A stretch of DNA of 64,000 nt from Ctenosaura bakeri (Eukaryota; Chordata; Lepidosauria; Squamata; Iguanidae): positions 310,001 through 374,000 of the forward strand of contig CAOLHI010002139.1 of the NCBI GenBank assembly GCA_948474755.1. The letters are read 5' to 3'. Of this stretch, positions 56,859-64,000 are shown piece by piece. Numbering within the stretch: the first letter of the stretch is position 1; every line of letters begins with the position of its first letter. A program made the translations under genes and the position numbers. The notes beneath the pieces are model-generated. The model did not search any database. It was given only the letters and a program-made list of their open reading frames with translations, and was not told where the DNA came from.

Positions 56859-57238
56859 CAGTCATCCCTCCACATTCACTAAGGTTAGGGACACAGGACC
56901 CCCATGAAAGTGAAAAAACCGTGACTAACTCTAGGCCATCCCAAATCATATTTAACACACAAAAAAGTACGATCACCATATCCAACCCAACGTGGATTCC
57001 TCTGAGGCATCAGGGTTCCTTCACAGGGCAGAAGTGGGTGGCTGGTGGGGCTTCCTGACACCTCCACTGCTGCCCCACATCATTTTTAATAGGGACTTAC
57101 AAGCCTCCTTTGCAGTTTCCCAGTCTCATGAGGCTTGCAGTCCTATTAAAAATGGCAAAGGGAGGCAACAGAGGTGACAGCAAATAATCTGTGAATAATC
57201 AAATCCGCAAAAGTGAAACCCACAAATGTGGAGGGCTG
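56859..57238. mobile_element. Tigger/pogo-like MITE, TA target duplication
   Basis: CAGTCATCCCTCCACATTCA and the inverse AAATGTGGAGGGCTG, with TA at 56857-56858 and 57239-57240. 380 bp; interior differs from the 38251 subfamily but matches the 1389 and 62720 fragments. Confidence 0.8.
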
Positions 57239-57377
57239 TATTGCTGCCACCTACGGCCTATGCGTACCTGACAGGCTCTGTGGGGTGCGATGGACAGTGC
57301 ATTGGACTCCTAGCTCACTGACAGAAGAAGCCATTCAAAGTTTTCCGGGAGCTCCAAGCCCCACCAGGTTCACTTTT

Positions 57378-57532
57378 CAGAGAGTCAGTGTATCACAGCG
57401 GTTTCAGGCGCTGGCCTACAGCCCTGGAGATCAGGACTGGATTCGCTGCTGGGCCATGAAAAACCACCGGGTGACCTTGGGGGTGTCACACATTCTCAGC
57501 CCCCAGAAAACTCTGTGATAGGATCGTCTTTG
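57378..57532 (+). mobile_element. Sauria-type SINE just upstream of the FABP promoter
   Basis: AGTCAGTGTATCACAGCGGT head and 'gggccatgaaaaaccaccgggtgacc' body. The tail is truncated after CTGTGATAGG. Confidence 0.8.
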
Positions 57533-57571
57533 GACTATGCAGGCGTCGCAACAGCGGAGGGGCATTTCTCC

Positions 57572-57618
57572 GCTTTTCTTTTCTTTTCTTTTCTTTTTTT
57601 CTTTTCTTTTTTTTTTGA
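57572..57618. repeat. (TTTTC)n low-complexity tract
   Basis: CTTTTCTTTTCTTTT pattern running into a T run at the CpG island edge. Confidence 0.93.
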
Positions 57619-57855
57619 AGCCGGGAGGCCCAAGAGGTGCGGTGGGAAGAAGACGTTTTCGAACCCCTCCCCCATCCCAAAGTGGCTCCACCAGACGGGC
57701 AGCCCGGAGGCGGCTTCTTAAGCGTGGCGGCAGCCTATCTGGGCCGCGTTCGGGGGCTCGGCAGCCTCCCGTTTGACAGTTTCACCTGCAAGAGGAGGAG
57801 CAGAGAGAGGCACCGCGCCGGAGAAGAGCCACTCGTGATCCGCCGTGGCCGGAGC

Positions 57856-57863
57856 TATTTAAA
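57856..57863 (+). promoter_or_regulatory. TATA-like box of the FABP gene
   Basis: TATTTAAA, flanked by GC-rich sequence, 158 bp upstream of the start codon. It would place the start of transcription near 57885-57895 and give a 5' UTR of about 130 nt. Confidence 0.65.
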
Positions 57864-58020
57864 GCGGCCGGCCGCGCCCGGGAAAAGAAGGAAGGGGACA
57901 AGCGAGAGCGAGCCGCACCAGGAGAGCGCCCGGCGAGCGACGTCCAGACGAGCGCTCCAGCCGACCTCCCTCCCCGCTCCGCCGCCGCCGCCGCCCAGAC
58001 GCTCCCGAGTTTGCTGCGCC

Positions 58021-58093
58021 ATGGCCGAAGCTTTCGCGGGCGTCTGGAACCTGGTGGAGAGCAACGGTTTCGACGATTACATGAAAGCAATCG
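58021..58093 (+). CDS. FABP7: First coding exon of a fatty-acid-binding protein, probably FABP7
   Basis: Small cytoplasmic beta-barrel proteins of this family carry fatty acids and other lipids. The ATG at 58021 sits in a strong Kozak context (TGCGCCATGG). The exon is exactly 73 nt and ends in G|GTAAGG (58093/58094), the invariant length and phase of FABP exon 1. The 24 residues start MAEAFAGVWNLVESNGFDDY and fit the cytosolic FABP signature (G-x-W-x-L-x5-G-F-D-x-Y-M) in every position. FABP7 is suggested by location downstream of PKIB on the same strand. However, the family's brain members usually have a Cys-Ala-Thr-Trp block and NFDEYM where this has AGVWN and GFDDYM, which is closer to the heart type (FABP3). 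A diverged FABP7 or a tandem paralogue are both possible. Exon 2 (GVGFATRQV-type) was not found before the window end, so intron 1 exceeds 5.9 kb. Confidence 0.82.
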
Positions 58094-59396
58094 GTAAGGG
58101 CGGGCGGAAATTACCTCGCTGCTTTGCCCCGGCATCTAATTTGCATGACCGGTTCTGTATAAGATAGATATCGATGGGCACTGGAATCGCAGATGCCTCC
58201 CGAAAGGTCGACGTCTAAGGCGATCCACGGTCACCCTGGAGAAGGCAGCGTCGACCTTTCCGCAGACAGGAGCTGAGATTTCAACGTCAAAAGCCGAGGC
58301 TGCCTTTTTGCCCCCCCCCGCCTCCCTCCGAAGAGAGCGACATCTTCTCGGAGCACCTGGGACGCGAGGTGGAATCGCGGCAGATCTCCGGGTGGGCCGG
58401 GGCTCCTTTGCCACGCGAGTGACTTCGGTCCCCGCTGCCCTGGCAAGGACAACCACGAGGCACGTTCAATGTCACGCCGAGATTTTTGCACGGCTCCGAG
58501 AGAAAGAAAGAGATGGGGGCGGGGGCGGAGAGAGAATCGTTCTCCGGCCCCTAGATGATTCGGACTACCACTCCCATCATGCCAACGGCGAGGACCCTGG
58601 TCTTGGCGGGGACCCTGGGAGTCGTAGTCTGAACAATCTGGTGGGCGCCGGCTTGGATTAACTGCTGTTGTCCCCCGCGCCCCCCCCCCGAGTAAAGTCG
58701 ATCCCTTGGGTGCCGCGGGGTTAATTCGGATCGCTCTGACGAGCAAGCCAGATGGCGGTGGCTGAGCCGGCGATGAGGGCGCGGCCGTCGCTCGGGTCCT
58801 TTTCTGCGTTCTCCCCTCGCTATTCCGCCTCTTCCCCACCGCGGCCGCCCCCTGGCAGGGAAAGCGCCACGTGCCCGGCCGCCTTTCCCGGGGAGGAAGG
58901 ACGACCCGGGCGGCTCGTCACGAACGTCCGCTTGGGATCATGTGTTTTTAGCCGAGAACCGATTCCCTTCCAGCGGGGGGGGGCGGGGGCCGATCTCAGA
59001 ATAGCCGTTTCCCCGGGCGCAAAACCCGCCGCACCCGATTGGACGCGTCCTTCCGAAGAGACGTGTCAGGGACCGCCCTGGCAGGCACCGCCCGATTCGG
59101 CCGGGCTCCGACCTTCGGGGGGCGCGGAGTGAAATCGGAAAGGGGCGAGGAAGGCAACGAAGGCGGAGGGGGGCGCGGATTTCGCTGGGGTGGCCCCAGA
59201 AAACGCGGTCGCGTCGGAAAAGGGCCCCCTCCTCAGCCTCCTTCTGGTTTGCCTGGTGCCGATCCTGGCCGGAACAAGGCAACTCCGGGTCCTTCTGTCT
59301 CTTTCCAAGGAACCTGCCAAGCGGGCCGAGAATCAACTTTTTCCCCAGAAGTTGTAGCGGTTGTTTTTCTCCGGGGGGAGGGAATGTACGCCCGCG

Positions 59397-59505
59397 CTCC
59401 TTCCAAGTTGCCTGTCGACTTACGGCGACCCGCTGAATTTCAAAGGGTTTTCTTAGGCAAATGATAGATACTCAGGTAATTTTACCAGTTCCTGCCTCGG
59501 AAATA
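59397..59505 (-). mobile_element. Tail fragment of a 5S or Sauria SINE
   Basis: CCAAGTTGCCTGTCGACTTA with 'cggcgacccgctgaatttcaaagggttttcttaggcaa' matches the tail half of the element at 53285. The 5S head is missing. Confidence 0.7.
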
Positions 59506-60339
59506 GAATATTTCTTTATAGAAAGACTGTTGTGACAGAAACAGTGCGGAAACTGCTGTTTTCTGTCCAAATTAGCCACATTTGAACATGGCACAAGAAG
59601 TCATCGATTGCAACATTTTCGGTGTAGAAATAGTATTTTCCGGGGGAAAACATTGTTTACTGTGCAGAACAGTCGCCTCTGAATTTCACTCAGAATGTCC
59701 TGAACTGTAAAGATTCTCCTTAGTCCAGGATTCTTCTTCTCAGGGTTTCTCAATGCTCAAAAATACATATTTTTAAACAAATTTTTGAATATTTTTGGAT
59801 ATTCTTTCCATTCCTACTTCTCAGGCTATTAGATGCAAAGGACTGGCATTTTTTCCCTTCCAAAACTGTAGAGGCCAGCACTAACCTTTTGCCTATTAGG
59901 TAAATAATTTTTTTCTTTCCTGAAACTTGCCAAGGACTGGCAGCTAATGGCTCAGGGACCAGTGCCAGTACAGGGACCACCACTTTTGACTTGAGTGAAT
60001 CTCAGGTTTTTTTCCATCATCTGCTAATAGCAATCTTTGTAAATGGGAATACTGGGAACTGAACCTGGGTCTTTCTGCACAGCAACCACAAATGTTTTGC
60101 CACTGAGCTGTAATCCCACATCAAAATCCTTTGTCTCTTTACAGAGCTGTCTCAATACATAGACTGGAAATGAGATTCCCAGTTTAAAAGCAGAACTGGC
60201 ACAAGTAAGGAATGCAGAATTTGTATAAGCAGTCCCTAAATGGTAATAGTTCTTATCTTAGAGATGGAGAGACCAGACCAGACCATCCAACCCATTCTGA
60301 GAGTATGGTTCCTTTTAGTAATTAAAAAAACATGAAGCA

Positions 60340-60585
60340 ATGGCTTCAAACTTCAGGAAAAGAGATTCCATCTAAGCATTAGGAAGAATTTCTTGACAGT
60401 AAGAGCAGTTTGACAGTGGAACACTGGCTAGGAGTGTGGTAGAGTCTCCTTCTTTGAAGGTTTTTAAACAGAATCCGGATGTCCATCTGTCAGGAATGCT
60501 TTGATGGTGTAATCCTGCATGGCAGGAGGTTGGATTTGATGGCCCTTGTGGTCTCTTCCTACTGTGTGATTCTATTATGCTATCT
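60340..60585 (+). mobile_element. CR1 LINE 3' end
   Basis: 'aacttcaggaaaagagattccatctaagcattaggaag' through GGCCCTTGTGGTCTCTTCCT and TGTGATTCTATTATGC, the CR1 3' terminus. 5'-truncated. Confidence 0.88.
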
Positions 60586-61411
60586 GTTGGCCCATCTTTC
60601 CTCCAAGAAGCACACACTCATGGTATTATTCACATCCACACTCTGAGGTAGAAACAGCTGAGCAAGTGGTCAAAAGTCACCCTGAAAACTTTTGTGACAG
60701 TAGAAATTTGAACTGTAATGTGACATTCTAACCACTATACTGCACCTGCGGTTGTCTGAGGCAAACAGATGGATTGATGCAGGCTGTAGGGTTTTCATCT
60801 ATGGGTATGTTGGATTCATATGTTGGATTTTTGAGCACCCAGTGTTTTTCTAAGTGTGAGTGTGAGAACCAAGGAGCAAGTTCTTCCCATGTGCTGTTTC
60901 GACCAATGGACAAAAACCTCAATCAGAAACGCAGCAAAATGTAAGAAAGTCCACTCCCAAAGAATACAAATGGCAAGATGGAGCCGTCCTTCCCCAACAT
61001 TCACATGTTCAGTTCAAAATGAGACCCAGGCTCCTATATCTTGGTTGGATTGCTCCTGTTTGCAGCCTCTTACATGTAAACATTTGGGGATCATTAAGAG
61101 ACTTGAGCTCCTACTCTCTCAAACCCCACCTTCAGCCTATCCCTGCTTTTTCAAAAAATTAATGAAATATTTCAAAATCACTTCACTAGGCAAAAAACAA
61201 ACTCCCCAAAGGCAATTAGAGAAAAGGAACACAGCTGTAATACTTCAGTTTCAGTGATATCAGTTTGTAACAGGATGCAGAAGTGATTATTAACAATTAC
61301 TAAAAAATAACTAGTTACTTGTTGTACATTTTCCCAGCAACAGGTATATCATAACCACTGTTTAAAAAGGGGATAACTTCATTCCTTTTGCAGTATAACT
61401 GTACTTTAAAA

Positions 61412-62575
61412 CAGTGCTGCCTAGCCTTTTTTCACTTGTGTACCCCTTGGCAGCCTATTTCCATAAATTGTAGTCCCCCCTCACTTCCACACTGTTTCTT
61501 TGAGAGGAAAAATCACCCAATCAGAAACATTCTGTGAGCTCTGAGGAGACATACCCACACCCACAGAAGGAAAGGCCTGGACCTCTGCCTGGAGCTCTCC
61601 ATCCCATCATGCCCTGTTATCTGCCTAGACACTCTCTGCAGTCTCAGGATCTGAGGCTGAAGGCATAGGGAGGAGCAACTGGTGCTGTGCATTCCTCCTT
61701 CAGATGGATTCAGGGCAGAGCTGGAAGTCTCCACCAGGCACACTGTCTCCTCATGGAGAGGGACACAAGGCACAGGGAGAGAAGAACGTGTACAGGCAAG
61801 GCTTGAGAAGCCACCTAGCAACTCCAGTAGAAGACTGTGTGTGCATATGGCATGTAAGAAAGCCTCTTTAAAAAAAAAAAAAAAAAAAAGTTTGTGGGCC
61901 AATGGAAGCTGGAAGTTCGGCTTGTGTGTCACTCTTCTCTTTATCTCTGTGATTTCCTCCCCTGTTCCATAAGGTTCCAGGACAAGAACACTAAAGCCAT
62001 GGGCAGTCTAGGCCCTTTCCACAGTTTACCTGCATCTGGCACAGGCGCGCAGGGATCACGTGAGCAGCCTCTTCCGTGAGGCTCTCACGTCCCCACTGCT
62101 TCTGCTCTGCAGGCGGGCAGCATGAGGGCTTCACCTCTTCCTTCCTTCCTTCTACAGTGCAGCTGGGTATTTTTCCAGGCTGCGCTGGGGTAGGATGCAC
62201 GAGGGCCACATCTCTGGAGGCTCCACATGTACAGTAAGTGCATGTGGGGCCCCGGAGCAATGCACAATCATGCACCATTTTCAGCTAAAAGCTGAAAATG
62301 ATATAGTGTGCGATCGGTGCCTGCTGGCCCTGGCAGCATCGTGCAATTTCGAGGACATCATCTGAAACTCTCCTCACAGTTGCTCGATGCTCTAGAGGCC
62401 CTTTCGCATGACAAATGCCATGCAAAAAGGGCCAAATGCACTGAATTGTGACATCCTGCGAGAATGGCTTATACTTTATACTTTTCCCACCATTATTCAA
62501 ATTTTTTCCAGCATACCCCTTAATGTCCTCATCCGTACCCTTGGGGGTACACATACTCCAAGTTGGGAATCACTG
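61412..62575. mobile_element. hAT-type non-autonomous transposon, TSD CTTTAAAA
   Basis: An exact 8-bp repeat, CTTTAAAA, lies at 61404-61411 and 62576-62583. Ends are CAGTGCTGCCTAGCCTTTTT and CCAAGTTGGGAATCACTG, imperfectly inverted and starting CAGTG as hAT elements do. Both ends contain a 'gtaccccttgg' or 'gtacccttggggg' block. 1164 bp without a transposase frame. It includes an A run (61869-61889) and a nested MITE. Confidence 0.85.
62012..62434. mobile_element. MITE with GGCCCTTT ends nested in the hAT element
   Basis: GGCCCTTTCCACAG at the left and CATGCAAAAAGGGCC at the right, with a central palindrome ATTTTCAGCTAAAAGCTGAAAAT at about 62277. Same plan as the element at 19388. No exact target duplication was found. 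Confidence 0.6.
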
Positions 62576-62719
62576 CTTTAAAATATAACTATAACTGTAA
62601 CAAATTAACATTACTTACTAGTGTCTTGGAAATGAAAACAGCAGGAAATTACTTCTCAGAATATAACTTTCCAAGCTCTAGTTTAACAAGACCTAACAAT
62701 ACATCAAAGTGAGAGTGGC

Positions 62720-62908
62720 AACCCCACTCTGGTGGGTAGTAGAGGACCAGCGGTGGGCTTTTAAGGGCTGTGTGACCTGATCAGAGCCACCAAGAGGGGA
62801 GGATCCCCTGGAAAAGAAGCACTTGAGCTGGGGAAAGGAAGGGGTTGGAGAAACTTTCAAATAATCAAATCCATGAAAATGAAACCTGGAAATGTGGAGG
62901 GCCAACTA
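62720..62908. mobile_element. Tigger/pogo-like MITE fragment
   Basis: 'aatcaaatccatgaaaatgaaacc' and the end AATGTGGAGGGCCAACTA, as at 1389-1525 and 56859. The left end is missing. Confidence 0.65.
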
Positions 62909-62924
62909 TATTTATTAAAATACC

Positions 62925-63170
62925 GTGGTGGTGCAGTGGTTAAATGCCAGTACTGCAAGCCACAAGGTTGTGAGTTCGATCCTGCCCGGCTCCAAGGTTG
63001 ACTCAGCCTTCCATCCTTTCGCAGGTCGGTAAAATGAGTACCCAGCTTGTTGGGGGCATGTATAGAAATGTTTCGAAATACATGCTATTTCTAAGTTGTT
63101 CGCCGCCTCGATCCATATGGAGAGGCGGGATACAAATAAATAAATAAAAAAATAAAATAAAATAAAATTT
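62925..63170 (+). mobile_element. tRNA-derived SINE with an L2 3' tail
   Basis: tRNA-like head: box A TGGTGCAGTGGTTAAATGCC, anticodon arm, box B GGTTGTGAGTTCGATCC. Body 'tcagccttccatcctttcgcaggtcggtaaaatgag'. The 3' part CCGCCTCGATCCATATGGAG and AGGCGGGATACAAATAAATAA matches the 3' end of the L2 LINE at 28236-28281. Low divergence and intact boxes suggest recent insertion. Confidence 0.88.
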
Positions 63171-63174
63171 AAGC

Positions 63175-63845
63175 TGATGTCATAACTTCACTAAAACCAG
63201 TTCTGCCAAGATCTTGCATGTCCTAAACAGAAAGCATTCCCTTCTGTTCCTTCCACAGGGTCTGCTAGCACTGAGGCCTGCTGGTCTTGCCACTTAAAGA
63301 GAAAGTGCACAGTCTCCACTGTTGTGTTTCTTACTGTCAAAATGAAGCCACAGGCAGGGCAAAGTGGGATGGTGCCAAAGAATGCAAAGGAATGAACAGC
63401 CAAAAAGACCATTCTGTCTTTAAGTGGAGGCTCTCCATTCCTCTAAGTGGTAAAATCATTCCTCTAAGTGGTAAAATTCCAGATCCTGTAGAGCAACTTT
63501 AAAAAGTTGTTCTCTGGGCAAGAAATACAGTACAGATAGTGAGTGGGGGAAGCTGAGCTATCCATCTTTGCTCCTTGGGTGTTTATTTTAATCTACATTC
63601 ATAATATATGAATAGGGCTAAACTTTCACCTCATTACAATATAGTGGTCCAGTGTGAACCAGTTGTTTTGGTTGTCATGATTATCCTGGCTGGGGCAAAT
63701 GAGAGTGGCTTGTCCACAATATCTGGAGAGTACTAAGTGGCCTATTCTTGTGCTAGGATATTGGATCAAGGAAAACATGTACACCATACTTCCCAAACAC
63801 CCAGGCAAAGTTACTGAATGAGACTGGAATAAAAGCAAAGACATA
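63175..63845. other. No recognised gene or repeat
   Basis: A short direct duplication, ATTCCTCTAAGTGGTAAAAT, occurs twice near 63438 and 63459. Otherwise nothing. Confidence 0.4.
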
Positions 63846-64000
63846 GGCCATTTCCACACTATACTATTACAATGCTATTATTCCACTTTCAACATCCTAT
63901 GGAATCCTGGGGTTTTCAGATTATGGAGGAGCATTTAGAATTCTCAGCCAGAGAGCTCTTTCGCCTCAGGAAACTACAAACCCCAGAATTCCACAGGATG
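63846..64000. mobile_element. Palindromic MITE, cut by the window end
   Basis: AGGCCATTTCCACACTATAC, 'ttattccactttcaacatcctatggaatcctgggg', and the reverse arm beginning AAACTACAAACCCCAGAATT match the element at 55213-55432. Confidence 0.75.

Larger units (their letters stand above)
57620..59400. promoter_or_regulatory. CpG island over FABP promoter and exon 1
   Basis: High GC with abundant CpG, in sharp contrast to the AT-rich surroundings. It spans the TATA-like box, the 5' UTR, exon 1 and the first 1.3 kb of intron 1. Many spurious long open frames on both strands arise here from the base composition. Confidence 0.85.
58094..64000 (+). other. FABP intron 1 (start only)
   Basis: Begins at the GT donor at 58094. 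No exon-2-like coding sequence was seen. The intron holds the CpG island remainder, a 5S-SINE tail, a CR1 piece, a hAT element and two SINE/MITE copies. The stretches 59520-60340 and 60585-61400 show no recognisable feature, apart from a weak tRNA-SINE head remnant near 60060-60120. Confidence 0.75.

Noticed and set aside
57637..58167. 176-codon open frame running through FABP exon 1
   Set aside because: It is produced by the GC-rich promoter and 5' UTR and reads through the exon in frame only by chance; the FABP ATG with a proper donor explains the real coding part.
58231..58839. 202-codon minus-strand open frame, and others at 58308-59464
   Set aside because: Low-complexity Arg/Pro/Gly-rich translations typical of CpG islands. 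No domain was recognised.
62925..63000. tRNA gene
   Set aside because: Has box A and box B but the acceptor stem does not close, and it continues into a SINE body with an L2 tail.
58094..64000. FABP exon 2 within the window
   Set aside because: Looked for a 173-nt exon beginning with the GVGFATRQ-type block after an AG acceptor; none was seen on the + strand.

Overview
The window looks like a squamate reptile (lizard-type) nuclear genome. It is dense in CR1 and L2 LINE fragments, tRNA-derived SINEs with a BovB-like tail (Sauria-SINE type), a 5S-rRNA-derived SINE, short DNA transposons and solo LTRs. Single-copy gene sequence is a very small fraction. No prokaryotic features, operons or CRISPR arrays were seen. 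The species cannot be named from the sequence.

Host genes. Two + strand genes were found. The two coding exons of a cAMP-dependent protein kinase inhibitor, best matched to PKIB, lie at 33791-33935 and 38829-38911. They share intron phase and together give a protein of about 75 residues with an intact pseudosubstrate and an export signal. About 19 kb downstream, a CpG island (about 57.6-59.4 kb) holds a TATA-like box and the 73-nt first coding exon of an intracellular fatty-acid-binding protein (58021-58093). The rest of the window is its intron 1. PKIB followed by FABP7 on the same strand is the known vertebrate order, so FABP7 is the favoured name, although the N-terminal residues diverge from mammalian and avian FABP7.

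Layout. 1-7 kb: L1, CR1 and L2 fragments, with two solo LTRs of one family and one unrelated solo LTR. 7-13.6 kb: a nearly full-length CR1 with recognisable ORF1 esterase and ORF2, broken by two solo LTRs and joined tail-to-tail to an inverted CR1. 13.6-23.6 kb: mostly unrecognised sequence with CR1, SINE and MITE pieces and microsatellites. 23.6-33.4 kb: a CR1 3' end abutting a complete but decayed Ty1/copia retrotransposon (24837-33432) with two LTRs, a 5-bp target duplication and a primer site matching the anticodon arm of initiator tRNA-Met. A young L2 LINE sits inside it. 33.4-40 kb: PKIB exons, a hAT-type element with a nested CR1, an LTR-like stretch and a Tigger-like MITE. 40-57 kb: CR1 pieces, a MITE with clean boundaries, a fold-back repeat, a fourth solo LTR on the minus strand, and SINEs. 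57-64 kb: the FABP promoter, exon 1 and intron 1, with a second hAT element and an L2-tailed SINE.

The most informative structures are insertion junctions readable by eye: eight elements have an exact target-site duplication of 4, 5 or 8 bp. They allow the order of insertions to be reconstructed. I did not find a previously undescribed system encoded here. The most unusual item is the copia element with a half-tRNA primer site.
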